Made by a program: the position numbers and the translations under genes. 64,000 bases of DNA, taken from positions 1,302,001 to 1,366,000 of the forward strand of contig OOIN01000006.1 in the NCBI GenBank assembly GCA_900323505.1, written 5' to 3'. The notes beneath the pieces are model-generated. The model was not told the DNA's origin. It saw only the letters and a list, made by a program, of their open reading frames with translations, and did not search any database. Below, piece by piece: positions 1 to 12,110 of this stretch (the first letter of the stretch is position 1; each line of letters begins with the position of its first letter). This stretch comes from Ustilago trichophora (lineage: Eukaryota; Basidiomycota; Ustilaginomycetes; Ustilaginales; Ustilaginaceae).

Positions 1-1712
1 GTCCTAGGTCGAGTCTCGTGCGATGGGTTGAGGATGAGGTTGGGGAAGATGGACGTTCATCGTCTTCGTCGTCGTGGTGTGCTGGGAAGGAGAGTTTGGA
101 ATCTGCCGAAGTGGTTTTTCGATCTTGCTGTCCATTCGGCAGGGAAGTGGGAGGTTGCTGTTGGAGGGTGACACTGCTGCGTCTTTCCGCAGTGCTCGAG
201 TTGTTGAGAGGAAGCTCAGTGCGTACCTCAGCGACCGAGTAAGCAGCCGAATCCGGGGTCGACGATCTTGAATCCGTGACCCTTTCCACCGGTGGCAGGG
301 GCAGTGGACCATTCGGAGCCGGCGTAGGAGGTGGCGTTCTCGCCGCACCCGTCCTCAAAGGCAGACTAAACCTCGCCGGTTGGGATAAGAACGTCTTCAA
401 CACCGGATCTGTCGTCTGCGAACCCGAAGGCAAACTAAAAGGTACCGCAGTCAAAGGCCACATTGTCACCGCCGAGGTGCTCACAGCTTCTGATTTCTTA
501 TCTTCCACCGACACCGCCGACACCATCCCAACTTGTGGAGAAGACGGAGGCAAGGGAGCATTGCGAATCTGATTCAACTCCATGGCGACTTTGCGAGAGA
601 GTGTTACCAAAATGACCAGGTAAATGATGGCAAGCGTGATCCCACCGAGAGCGATGAGACCATGCGAGCATTGGAGCCAGATTCGTTGCCTGAGCGCTTC
701 TTGGTAAGCTACTCTGGCGAGCTTCATCGCGACCTCGCCCGCCGGTCTCTCTCTAGCCAAACTCTCCGTAGCTACAGGGTGGACGAGCGAGGGTAGATAG
801 ACGAGCTCGAACCAAACCAGCTGCCTATAACCGTTGATATAGCTAGCAGAGAGGGCGATTTTACTGATTGTGAATAAACCGATAGTCATGGTGGCGACGT
901 AATTGGTGATGACGCTACTGTTCCACATCCAAGGAGGGACGTTGGGGAGGAGGATGGCGATGTAACCCAAAGCGGCAAAGTAGGCGGTGGAGAAGATGGC
1001 TGCTGTCATGAAGGCTTCCAAAATTCCAGGACTGAGAAGCGGTGGGGCGGAAGAGGCTTCTCGGGTGGTGTAAGCTTCGGCGACCTTGAGGAATAACAGT
1101 ACAACGTAGGCGCTGGTTAGGACCAAGTGGCAGTTGACACATGAGGCGGTGATGAATTTTCCCATTCGAATTTCTTCGCCGCCTTGTTCTTCTTCGGATG
1201 TAGATTGAGGTTTCTCGTCACTCACTCGAGCCGCGGTAGAAGGGGAGCAGTTGAAGAGGGAACCGAGTCGAGCTTTAAAGCCGTGGCGATGCTCAGATGG
1301 AGGAGAAGTTGAGCTGCAATCGCGATCGCGATCCAGGCTGGCGCCAATGCCCATGGACGACGACCTCTCGTTCGTAGTCTTGGAAGACTTGTTAGTCCGC
1401 TTGACGCGATACGGTCTCGACTCGAGCTTAAAAAGCCACAGCGGAACCGGCGTCTTTCTTGACCTGTAGGAACGCATCGCTATGGCGATCAGGAAGAAAA
1501 TGGTCAGATTGAGCGAACTCGTCGCCCACGAAAGCTGCCAGTAGCCCCTTGGCAGCGTTTTCAGCGCCAGCGAATCTACCAGCATCAGCACCTCGTTGAC
1601 GGTTGCATTGTCTGCCAGAGGAAAATGATGCACATTGAATGAGGGGTGGTTATGGTGATGGGGAACTTCGATAATGCCCAGCATGTTGGCACTGGTATGC
1701 CCGGCGGACATG
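1..1712 (-). CDS. Partial multi-pass membrane protein of unknown function (3' end beyond window)
   Basis: Reading the minus strand from an ATG at 1712 (context CCACC before ATG) gives an uninterrupted frame of about 570 codons that leaves the window at base 1, so the C-terminus is missing. The protein starts MSAGHTSANMLGIIEVPHHH. I see about five hydrophobic segments: one near residues 65-85 (SSLNLTIFFLIAIAM), one after a polar loop (CHLVLTSAYVVLLFLKVAEAY), two close together (FMTAAIFSTAYFAALGYIAILL and TNYVATMTIGLFTISKIAL), and a last one (GLIALGGITLAIIYLVILV). The visible C-terminal third is cytosolic-looking, rich in Ser, Pro and Thr. I recognise no family; a seven-helix receptor-like or transporter-like protein is possible but not shown. 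The frame also continues open a little upstream of the chosen ATG without another ATG. Confidence 0.75.
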
Positions 1713-4051
1713 GTGGAGAAGAAGTACCACGCCGATTCGACGGGATGGGATGGACGAATGATGGATACTCTTTTCTTTTTTGCTTTGCTTCGCGATTGGC
1801 TCTATATATTGTACATTTACCGTAAGGCGAGGAACAGTGTCAGCATGTATAGCATCAGCTGTGCAAACTCGGCTGTAGATCGAAACCGAGTAGACTATGA
1901 AAAACAAGACAAAAGAAGCATCTCGCTGCATGCCGGAAGCTTCACATAAGAAAGGAAGGGACGAGAGGGGGAGGGTCAGTGCAGGCTGCAGTGGGATCTG
2001 CTTAGCTTGCTGCGCTGGTTCATGATAGCTTGCAGCCGTGGATAGGCCGGCGGAGAGTCACAGTGATACAGAGGGAGGTTTGGCGAACAGTGCGCACCCA
2101 CCCTGTGACGCTAGCCGGAACCGGTGCTGCTTGTCGCAAAGCCTTTTGCTTTTGTTTTTGCCATCTGACCGCAGTCTTTACGGCGAGTAGAGGCTAAGTG
2201 TCGCCATCGAACCTTCCCAGACTAGCCAGTACCTTTGTCATGGTGGGAGGATTTCTCCTCCCATCAGACGATGAAGTCCGGTTTTTGGAGCGGCGGCATT
2301 GCCACTTTGGCGACGTTGGAACTGCGCGCGTGTACAGCGCGCTGCACCGTATAGGAAGCCTAAGCTCACGCGAAGCAACAAGACTTGACGCCTGGGCCAA
2401 GCGATCTGATCATCATATCTGTGTTTATGAAATGGGTCACACTTGGCATATCACCGTCACAGTAATTGGGATCGGATCGGACAGGACAACCGGGAGACAA
2501 GCCACCTGCACAAGGGGGTCAAAGCGGGTGGGCACGCGTGTGACAGAGGCTGGCGTTGACACTCTTGGAAAGAGGATCTGTGTTGACTCTACAGTTAGGC
2601 TGGAGAAAGAGAGAGAGAGAGAGAGTGGCGAAGGGTCCACTTTAGAGTACTCTAGATTGCGCATGTGTTCTAGTGGCACGCCCGGGTGCATAGAGACCAA
2701 AGGGTTCGTACCGGCTGACTTTATCCACATACGGGGCTCTTTAAGCGTTAGTGCCCGCAAGAGCGATGACACAATGTCAGCCCATATACAGTACTGTACA
2801 TAAGCGTTCTTCGCCCAGAGTGACAATTAGCATCTTAACCTCGAGCCAGAACCCCGGCGACCAAGACGACGCTCAGACCCACTCGCGCCCCATCCCCCAT
2901 CATTGCGTTCCCATGATGCTAAAAACTTGAGTTAGCTTCATCTCAGGATAGAGTGGCGAGCAGAAGGGCTCATGCACCAAGCACTTCATTCCGGACCACC
3001 CGTCCCCGACCGCGATCGTCAGCTGCCATGGCACAATGGTTGATTGAAAAGAAAGATGCATGGGATGATCGCCACGGACAACCCTCCGGCTGGCTGGAGT
3101 GGAGGTCCAAACAGCGACTTATCTCCGTTCAGTTACAGCATGCAATACACTCTATACTGTTCTTCCGAGGTTCTGTCCAGCTGATTCGGGATACACGAAC
3201 CATGTTGCTTCTCACACTATCCAACACACGAGGAATCCAGTGAGCTCTTCTTTCCGCACCGCAGTAGAGAGGGATCCAAAAACCTTTGGCACAACCAATG
3301 AATGGCCCGATGCACAACGATATCGCAACAACAGCGACATAGCTATCCGCTTTCAACGCTTGTGCGTATCGCACCCAGATCGACTTGAGAACAATATCGA
3401 ACCCCCCCTCCCCCCCAAACACGCAAAACAATGCAGTGGGTGTCGAAATGAATCGATCGGACCAAGAGACATCGCCTCTTTTTGCGTTTGAAGAGATGTC
3501 CGAAGATCCATGGCACTTGTGCAACAGCATCGTATTGACCCAGCACGGTATATATCTGCTGTCTGTTGGCATACTTACCAGGGCTCAACTTGAACGTCGT
3601 CTGACCAGATACAACGATTCGCGTTCGGTTGTACTTGGTAATCGGTCAGGTCGTTGATCAATCTCGCAGAATTAAAGCGCCCTTTGCGTCTGTCCCACCC
3701 GCTTTGCGACATCTTGACAGCAAGCACTTCGCCGAAACTATCTGATCGGGTTGAAGTTCAGTGCTACAAGCCGAACCATGGTTTTGCCGAAACATTTGCG
3801 TTGCCAGTCTGATGCGAAGTGCAAAATTCAGCGCCACACCTGTCAAAAATCACACTTGACTAAAGTAGATCTCAGCACAATAACGAAACATGAGCATCAC
3901 CTTCAGCTTCAACACACACCCAACAACAACCAACATTATCGCATGGTCAGATTGACCTTCGAATTGGATTTCGGTCATACATCGCATCGACTTGGCATCT
4001 TGATCAGCAAAGCCTCAGCTCAGCTCGGCTCGGTGATGGGGGAAAAGGGGG
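1713..4051. other. Intergenic region with no supported gene
   Basis: This 2.3-kb stretch lies upstream of the membrane protein and downstream of the glutaredoxin, both on the minus strand. Open frames here (the longest about 200 codons at 2198-2803 on the plus strand) have no recognisable motif and overlap other open frames in several phases, as expected for GC-rich non-coding DNA. A short (GA)n run lies at about 2608-2628. I see no tRNA or other RNA gene. Confidence 0.5.
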
Positions 4052-4495
4052 TTACTTGAGGAGCTGTTGTAACTTTCCGCTCTTCTGTGCATCCAAAAGA
4101 TCGCTGCAACCGCCTAGATGTTTTTGGTTGATAAAGATGTTTGGTACTGTACGTTGGTTTGTTTTTTCCTGAAGGTAGGACTGTTTTTTTAAGAGGACGA
4201 TGAAGAGAGATTAGGTTAATAAATTGCTCCACCCAGAACCCCTCAGAGTAGCACAGCGTAGTGTAGCGTAGTGTAGCGTAGTGTAGCATAAGGGTAGGGG
4301 GTAAAGTCAACATACCTGAATATCACTACCTTCTGAACCCATAGTGTCCAACTCCAGAATTCCAACTTTGGACTTATCGAGGCCCAATTTGTCAATGACA
4401 CTTTTGGCTTGACTACAGTAAGGACAGTAAGACTTGCTAAAGATGGCGATGAGATGCTCGGAGATGAGCTTTTCAGCTACTTGTTTGGCTGCCAT
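4052..4495 (-). CDS. Dithiol (class I) glutaredoxin, two exons
   Basis: This is a small thiol-disulfide oxidoreductase that uses glutathione to reduce protein disulfides, probably in the cytosol because no presequence precedes the fold. Exon 1 is 4495-4316 and exon 2 is 4180-4052, giving 102 residues. The joined protein starts [14 protein letters not shown], has the active site CPYC at residues 24-27, the cis-proline motif TVPNIFI at about 71-77, and the glutathione-binding GGCSDL near 82-87, all as expected for the family. The 135-nt intron (4315-4181) has a GTATGT donor and an AACAG acceptor preceded by a run of A; splicing at these sites joins SDIQ to [13 protein letters not shown], which restores the family alignment. 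The intron contains a small decamer repeat. It is tandem with the LON-RING gene upstream. Confidence 0.93.
4251..4290. repeat. Decamer tandem repeat inside the glutaredoxin intron
   Basis: Four adjacent 10-mers follow the pattern GTGTAGCGTA: the middle two are perfect and the outer two differ at one to three positions. The repeat lies within the 135-nt intron, close to its donor end on the minus strand. Confidence 0.85.
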
Positions 4496-4924
4496 CTTGT
4501 CGAATGTTGAGTATGTGATGGTGGTAACAAAGGAAAGGAAAGCAACAAAAGGAGATACGCTTACGTGAAGTGTGGTTGGTAGGTGCGTACAAAAATGAGA
4601 TCATAAATGAATAAATGAATGAATGAATGAATGAATGAATGTGGAGCAATATTTCACTGCCATACTATCGGCCGACTCCAAAAATTCTTACCCACACCAC
4701 TACCTCTCTCGCCATCACTCTCTCTTGGAACCTCCCAACTCCATCCTAAACAATCCACACACCTGTAGCAAACCCCTTGATCTCTAATGGAAAGAAACCT
4801 ATCATTCATTCAAAACATCACCATCTGAAAGAAAGAGGGAAAAAAGAAAGTGATACATCAGAACGCAACTACGCTGTTGCTTTGCTCTACTTCCACAGCA
4901 TCGAACCGAATACAAGGTGAATCT
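4496..4924. other. Intergenic region between LON-RING 3' end and glutaredoxin start
   Basis: No gene is supported. The stretch must hold the glutaredoxin promoter and the LON-RING terminator region. It contains a (GAAT)n repeat at about 4607-4640, roughly 115 nt upstream of the glutaredoxin ATG. Confidence 0.5.
4607..4640. repeat. (GAAT)n tetranucleotide microsatellite
   Basis: About eight tandem copies of GAAT/AATG, the first ones imperfect, are seen directly upstream of the glutaredoxin gene. Confidence 0.9.
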
Positions 4925-7900
4925 CTACGAAACAGTACATCCCGAGTTAAACCACCAACTCTGTCTCAACTGCTCAATCCAATGCACCACCAGGCACAAT
5001 CGTAACCTTCGACTTCGGATCGGTAAAAGTTTGGCCTTTTCGTGCTCGTCGATGGGCATGACGAGTGCCATCCAGTATCCGAGTCTTTCGACTTCATCGG
5101 CGGAAGGCATGGGTCCGTAGGTGTGGTTGAGACGGGAGAGGAGCCAGGGGGCAGAACCGGAGCGGAGGGTTTCGATGAACGAGGTGCAGATCTCGGTGAG
5201 CTCTTCGATCGACGGTTCGGCGGGGACCGGTTTGAAAGGGAGCATTTCAGTTTCGTCTTCGCCATCGCCATCGCCATCGCCATCATCTCGAGAGGTGTCT
5301 GCTGCGCCGGTCTCGCCTGTGGGCTGGGAGTGCTGGTGATGATGATGGTGTTCCGACTCCGAAGGAGAAGTGCGGTAGATCGACAAGGCATCGCTTTCGG
5401 CGCGTGACATTTCGGGTCGAGCAGATCCAACAGCACCAGATGGCTGCTGTTCGCCCTCGCCATTGGCTTGGGTGTGCACGGGAGCCGAAGACGATGGAGC
5501 CATGGGGCAGGCACGAGGACGCTCTGCTGCTTCGGCCGCTTTCTTACGTTCCAGCTCCATACGTCGCAGAAGCACAGCACGTTCGAGCTCAGCCTCTTCC
5601 TCGAGCGAGATGTCGTCCACGCGCTCTACGCGGCCCACGGTATAGCCATCGAGCGAACCCTTCTCGAGCAGACGGAAGCGGTACGAACCCACCGTCTCGA
5701 GCATGCTGCGTCCATCGGCGAGCATCTGCACCGACTTGATTTCGAGCATGGTGCCGTATTCCTCCGTGCCGCCATTGGTCCTCGAAGGCAGCACCATACC
5801 GAAGCGAGGATTGCCACTCTCGAGACACCTTCGCACCATGAGACGGTATCGTGGCTCGAAGATGTGCAGGATGGTAGGCATACCCGGGAAAGCGAGGGTG
5901 CAGACGAAAATGGGCGTCGACAGCCTGGCTTCGCGTTCCTCTTGCTCGATGGCAGACTTGCGTTGCTCGTACAGACGCTTGAAGCCGTAATGGTGTGGAG
6001 CAGATTCTGGATCGTCGTCAATGATGTAGCCAGCACGACGATGGGTGCTAGTTGCATCGTCGACACCATCGCCGTTGGAACCCACAGCAATCGAAATGCC
6101 CGCATACTTGGCTTCCTGCGTCGAGTCCGAGTCCATCGCATCCTCGTCCGAGAACGTCGCGGTGTCAGAGGTAAGGATCTTGAGAAGCGCCGTGTTGGGG
6201 CGATGATCCTGGAAGAAGGAAAAGTTGGGCATGTCGGCACGACACAGTGGGCATCGGTCGCCGTGGTCGAGACTGCGGGCGAAGCAAGACTTGCAAAAGG
6301 TGTGACCACAGGGTGTTGTGAGGGGATCATACAGCAGCAAGTAGCACAGCTGGCATTCCAGCACTTCGACCAACTCCGAGTGCAGCGTAGCCACAGTCTG
6401 AATGAGCGCCTCACCATTGACTCCAACTTTGGACGACAGCGCAAGACTGTGCTTGGCTTCGACGGCGCGGTTGCGGTTGCGGTCGTTGGCTGCTTCAACA
6501 TCAGTGTCGGCGTCGCTGGCAGTGCTAATACCACCATGCAGGTGCCTTGCCTGACGTCGACGGACGGCATCCACGAGCGACTCCGCATTGCTCTCGCTGT
6601 TCAAGAATGCAGCGCTGGCAGTAGAGTCCTCTGTGCTCCAACCAGAATCCAAGTGACGTGAAGCACCCTCCTCCACAGCGTCTGCGGGCTCTCGTTTTGC
6701 GACCTTGCCTTCGGTGTGCGCAGCGTTCGCCCTCCTGTAGGAAGCGACACTGGAGATACTGTCGTCACTGCGTCGTCCGCGGCGACGTTTCAACCGAGCT
6801 TTACCGCGTCTGCGGGTGGCGGTGGTGGAGAGGGGGGGACGAGAAAAGGCGCCGCCAACATGGTCGGGCCAGAGCCTGTCGTCCTCCTCTTCAGTGTGTT
6901 CGTCGTCGGTACCGCCATGAACTGTCCAGCCATCTTCGTCGTCGTCATCATCACGGTCGGCGTGTGCGCGGACACTACGAGCAAGACTGCGACGATACGA
7001 GGCTTCCTGAGCCTCTGTGTCCGCGCTAGCATCATCGCTGTCATCCGTAAACCCAGCCATCTCGCGACGAGAGGATTCGTCGTCCGATTCAGAGGCAGCA
7101 CGCACACCTCCAACGGTGCCGCTTTCAAGTTCTGACTCGTTGCGGCCAAAGATGCCCATGCCAGCTTGAGATGAACCGGGTCGAAGAGTACGGCGAACAG
7201 AGGATGGACCTGCGGCTGAAGTTCGAGTGGAAGCTGCAAGCCCGCGGGCGCCTGATCTACCTTGAGCCGCGACTCTGCGACTGCGTGCAGCACCTCGTGC
7301 TCGAGCTGCTGCTGACGTGCTTGGATGCATCGACTGATCGTGTGTACTGCGTCCAGCACCGCGCCTCGGGTATCTGGACCTCGAACTGCTTCCGGATGAC
7401 GGACCGCTGGAACCTGCAAGACTTCTTCTCTGACGAGGTGGACGAGGTAGCGGCGACGAGGCGTATCGCATGAGGATGGCGACTGCTTTGCTGAGGGTGA
7501 CATCGGTGCGAAGCATGTTGCTGGTTGCGAGCGATGGTAGCAAGGTGGCGGCGGTCTGGTGATGGGCACCTGCAGCCGATGTGCTGGGCTCAACGCCTTG
7601 CGGTGGCACGGCAAAGAGATGCGCTTTGGATCGGGTCTGGGGGCCTATCACGGTAAGTCGAAGAGGGTGATCAGCGACGCCCATGACGAAGCCATCGACG
7701 GGTGGTGCGCCTGGTCCGACGTCTTCTGGTCCGAGTGGAAGCCTCTCGGTGTAAGTGGGGATGAGACCGTAGCGAGGCTGATGGCCAGCCCAGACGCCAA
7801 TGCCGCGGCCGATGGCAGAGCGAGGACATCCATGCGAAGGACACGGGACGGTCATGGGGCTGAGTGGAAGACGAGGCGGAAGGTGGCTGAGGCAAGGAAG

Positions 7901-8108
7901 AGGTTGCACGTCTTCCTCGGAAGGGATGGTCGTGGGCAGGACTCTATCTTTGATACACTGGAGACAGGACGAGTGTCCGCATGGCAGCGTCACGGGATCC
8001 TGGACTGGACGAGAACAGCCATGACAGGTGGCCAATGTGAGGAGGACAGTGGCAAGTTCACGTGCACGTCGACGTTGCGCGGCGGTGGGCAGTCGGATCT
8101 GTTGTTGC

Positions 8109-8162
<54 letters not shown>

Positions 8163-8602
8163 GGTGGTGGTGGTGGTGCAGCAGCAGAGGCAGAGGCAGT
8201 CGATTGTGTACTGGCGCCGGTTGCTGTCCCGCCAAATGAAGATGGTCCTGCGGTGGTAGCGTGCGATGACGATTGCGATTGCGCACCAGATTCTGTCGGA
8301 TATGCCGAAGTGTTGGTGTGAGCAGATGGTGATGATCTGATGCCGACGTGGTGTGCGGTGTTGCTGGGGCTTGAGCGATGCGACCTGTTGGACTCGATGG
8401 AAGAGTGACGCACTGTTTTTTCTGATTGTGAAGGCGGCTGTGAAGGTTGTCGAGGCGATGGCATCTGATGATCGTGAGCGGTGGAAGATGCAGGACTGTG
8501 ATGACGACTGGGACCGGAGGAGGAGGCAGCGTGTTGTTGGCCAGGTGGACTGCAACCGCCGTTGCAGCCGTGGTGAAGATGTTGTGTTGATGCTGCGCTC
8601 AT
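4925..8602 (-). CDS. RING-RING-LON domain protein (LONRF-like putative E3 ubiquitin ligase)
   Basis: A single open frame of 1225 codons starts at 8602 (MSAASTQHLHHGCNGG). It has a Ser/His/Pro-rich N-terminus, a polyglutamine tract at about residues 147-167, a first degenerate RING-type cluster at about 192-235 (CHGCSRPVQDPVTLPCGHSS), a long disordered Ser/Arg/Asp-rich middle, a second and complete C3HC4 RING at about 752-792 (LECQLCYLLLYDPLTTPCGH, ending CPLCRADMP), and a LON substrate-binding domain from about 893 (IFVCTLAFPGMPTILHIFEP). This order, RING followed by LON, is that of the LONRF family, whose members are E3 ubiquitin ligases; no Lon ATPase or peptidase domain is present, so it is not a protease. 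Substrates are unknown. Acidic and His-rich low-complexity segments interrupt the LON domain near residues 1060-1120. Confidence 0.9.
8099..8178 (-). repeat. CAA/CAG trinucleotide run encoding polyglutamine
   Basis: On the plus strand the run is mainly GTT/TTG repeats followed by GGT repeats. In the LON-RING reading frame it encodes a stretch of about 20 glutamines preceded by prolines. Confidence 0.9.
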
Positions 8603-11600
8603 GTTGGATTCGACATGCTCAAGATGAGAAGGCGAGTGGCCGGTGTGAGGAGGAATGGCGAGGGATGATAGGGCGACGAGCGCGTGTGGTAGACGATCCT
8701 TCCTGGTGGTGAAGTCGAGATGTGGACAGAGTCACGTCGACAACGACTGTGCTTGGAAGCCGCAGGTGACAAAGGGATCGGTGGCGATCAAGATGGCAGA
8801 TGTGATGGTGGTGGTGTAGACAGATGGTGGAGGTGAAAGCGATGAAGCTTATCAGATGGTGAGCGAGCTGATGATGCTGGGCAAACGAAGGTGTTGAAGA
8901 AGAAGAAAGGCGTGTACTGAAGATGATGGGGAGTCGGAACAAGAACAAGAAGCTGAGCTGTGCCAAGGTGTAAGGCTAGCTGCTGAGAACAAGGGGGTGA
9001 GGAGGCTATGTTGTTTCGGGTGATGAGGCTGGAGAGTAGACCCTAGTGATCAAGTGGAAGCCGCAAAAGGTATGGAAGATGGAGGGTGGCGTGTGGTGTG
9101 GTGTGGTATTGGTATTGGTGTTGGTATTGGTGTGGAGAAGACGGGCGATGCCAAGGATGGTCGAGACTGTGGTGAGCTGTGGTAAGCGCTTCGCAAAGCA
9201 AGGTGAGCAGAGTCGAAAGTCGAGACCTCTACACACACGCAGAGAGTTGATTTGGCTTCGGGGCGGCTTATCCAAGGCAATGTCTTTGTCTCTGTTCTCT
9301 GAGCACAATATTCAAGACAGCGCTCAGCTTGCGGTCGGTGATAGAGGAAAAGAGAGCGGCGGTGCAAGGCGGTTTCCAAGTGAGAATAGAGAATAGAAAA
9401 ATGTGCTAAGCGAAAGTCGGCACTTGCACAAAGAGAGAGATAGAGCGAGCGAGGTCAAGGTCAAGGTCGAAGTAAAACGTCAAGGGTGACGGTGGAGGAG
9501 AATGGTCCTGACGCTGCTTCTGCTGCTGCTTCTGCTGCTGCTGCTGCTGCTGGCTGAGCAAATAGAGTAGTTGAGTAAGTCCGTGGCGGATCAGAGGCCG
9601 AATCCAGACAGTCGAGAGCAGACAAGTGCGTCAGATGAGGTTAGCAACGACGACGGATAATCCGGTACCCTCAACCGGCCTTCTTTCCGAGCAGAATGAG
9701 CCAGAGCCAGAGCGAGACAGAGAGATGTGCCTAAGGTAATCCAACACCACACCGTTACTGGCCTTGCTGAGGAGCAGAGCAAATAGAGTGTTCCACGCGC
9801 GCCAAAAAAAAACAAAAAGTTGACCAAACCCGACATGCGGACGGACAATCCATCCACAGAATGCCAATTCCAGTGCAGTGCAATTGTTTTGCTTTCCGCT
9901 TTCTGTCTCTTCTCTTCCTTTCTCTTGGGCTGTTTCTCACTCTTTTTCCACTCTCAGGCACGGTTACAAGACACAACCAGTAGCCGGTTGTTCAGTTCCA
10001 ACGACAAGCTTCCGGCTGTGCAAAAAAAAGCAGAACAAAAAGAAAGAAAAGGGAGAATGAGATGAAGCAGGTGTGTCAAAAGGACCTCACTTCATCACCT
10101 AGCGACTCTTTTTTCCTATCTTTCCTTTCTTTTTCTAATTTTTTAATATATTTTTTCAAATAGTTTTAAAGAGAGCAGTGTAGGTGGGAGTGTCTTTGGT
10201 AACGCAGACGAACCGACGGATTGGCGTTGCTTAGCATAAGCCAAAAACATTTGACACTCAGCCTGGCCCTTGTACTTTGAAGAGACCTTCCCCACCACAC
10301 CTTTTTTCTTTTTTTTTCTTTTTTTTTGGCTGTTTTTGCAACCTACACCATCTTCTTGCCTTCATAACCAGACGTATCAATCGAGCACAACCCTCGATGC
10401 TTTCCACACATGAACAAACGCTACCAACCATCTGTTTCAACAATTACACTTGGATTCTTGCCACGTTGACTGCGCTTGGCGACAGCCTCCTTCGCTCTTC
10501 GATCGAGGAAACACAATCGGGTCTCATTTCCACAAAGCCCTCGTGTAACTAGAGCGTGGGGAAAGCGACAAAAAATAGTTGGTCGCTCGTTGCCAGCCCA
10601 CTCTCCTCGCCGATGCTCACGTCAACTGCAGTCGGCATCGAACCTTTTTTCTCCTTTTTTTTTCGCGAAGTAGTGTGTTCTGTCTGTTCTGCCTGTCTGT
10701 GGTGATGCACATTTCAAATCAAGACACGAAGCTGCACGCGCAAGAAAGCTCTTAGGTCAGGCTGCAGATTGGTCCCACTTTTGGCGTCCTCCTCTTGAGA
10801 ACACACACACGCTCCCTCTCTGTGTAATTCCGTCGTTGCGCGCTCGCAAGGGAGGGGTTTTTTTTTAAAGCTCGTTTCTTGACAAGTCGACCAAGCACAA
10901 TGCCAATCCCATGACTGATACCACGCCTCGCACAAACAACTTCAAGACGAAACAAAAGTCATCCAGCTTCTACCAAACTTGGCATGCTTTTCTGAGGCTC
11001 AAGTATGGCATTGCTACATGTAACGACTTTTGGTGGGACAGAAGAGCAAATGGGATGCCGTGGCCAGCAAAAGGTGGCTCAACCAAAGGGGGACGTGTTT
11101 GCATCAGCTCAGCTTGCATAATGTTTGCTTGCATTGCTTTTTTTTTCGCCCACTCTGTCTCACCTCTCTTTTTTTGCACAGCAGGTGTGAACAAGTTGTG
11201 CTTGAACTGCGAAATGTAGCAATTCAGTCATGCACACTCTAATCTCACACTGAGCAGTGACCCAGCCAAACGGTTTGCGCAGGGATGCATGCCTGCATCG
11301 CTTAGCAAACAACCGTCTCACCAAAAACAAGAGGAGAGAGAAGCGTTGCAGATCCCCTTTGTCGCCTCAACTACCCTCTCAACTCAATCCGTGGACTTGC
11401 GCTTCAACAGTCGGGCTGGAAATGGATTGGAACTGCAGCTTCAACCAGATGCTGACTGCATCATCAAGCCCAGCTGTGAGCACCTGCTTAATCTCGCAGG
11501 TGGTGGTTCAAGTAGATTACGCCCCAGACTGGAGCGAAAGCAGAACACGATCAAACCTACCCTTAAAAACGAACAAAAGGAGCTGTGCTGATACATACCT

Positions 11601-12110
11601 TGCTGAAGCAAAGGATGTAGACATGCAGGTCACAAGGCAAACCTTTGCAATTCAAATTGGCATGCCAAAACGATGTGGCCGGAATCAACGTGCTTTGCGA
11701 TCAGAGTGTACTGTAGCCTTCAACTTTTTAGCAAGAGACCGATGCAGGCGGTCAGAATCCGGAGCCATCGGAAGGTTGCTCTGCTCTGCTTCGCGTGGTC
11801 TGTCTATGATTGATACACGTATGCCAGATGCGCGTGCAGATCGGCCATTCGTGCCTCCCCAAAACATTTTTCTCACCCTATTGTTGAAATGTTGGAATAT
11901 ATAGATCAAACAAAGAATGCATCAGCGTTGAAGGTTCGGAAATCGGAAGTTACGAGGCTGGACCCTGAACTGCCGTTGCTGGCTTGAGCGTTTCCTGCTG
12001 AACAGAACCACTTCATCCATCGTTTAGCAGAGTGATGGACATACAGCTGCAACATCGATATCACTCTCACTCTGCTCCAAACCACAACTGCTCGATATCC
12101 GCCAGCTAAA
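8603..12110. other. 3.5-kb gene-poor region between two divergent genes
   Basis: The region separates the LON-RING start (minus) from ALG14 (plus). Short open frames occur on both strands, the longest about 215 codons at 11257-11904, but none starts convincingly or shows a known motif. It holds a (CTG)n repeat at 9513-9552, poly-T and AT-rich stretches at about 10108-10170 and 10302-10328, and a short CA run near 10801. The AT-rich parts contrast with the flanking genes. I see no RNA gene. Confidence 0.5.
9513..9552. repeat. (CTG)n trinucleotide microsatellite
   Basis: A run of CTG with two interrupting CTT units is seen in non-coding DNA about 0.9 kb upstream of the LON-RING start codon. 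Confidence 0.9.

Noticed and set aside
2198..2803. 201-codon plus-strand open frame
   Set aside because: No motif, and the opposite strand is also open; random in appearance.
11257..11904. 215-codon plus-strand open frame
   Set aside because: It begins with a non-ATG codon, has no motif and overlaps another open phase.
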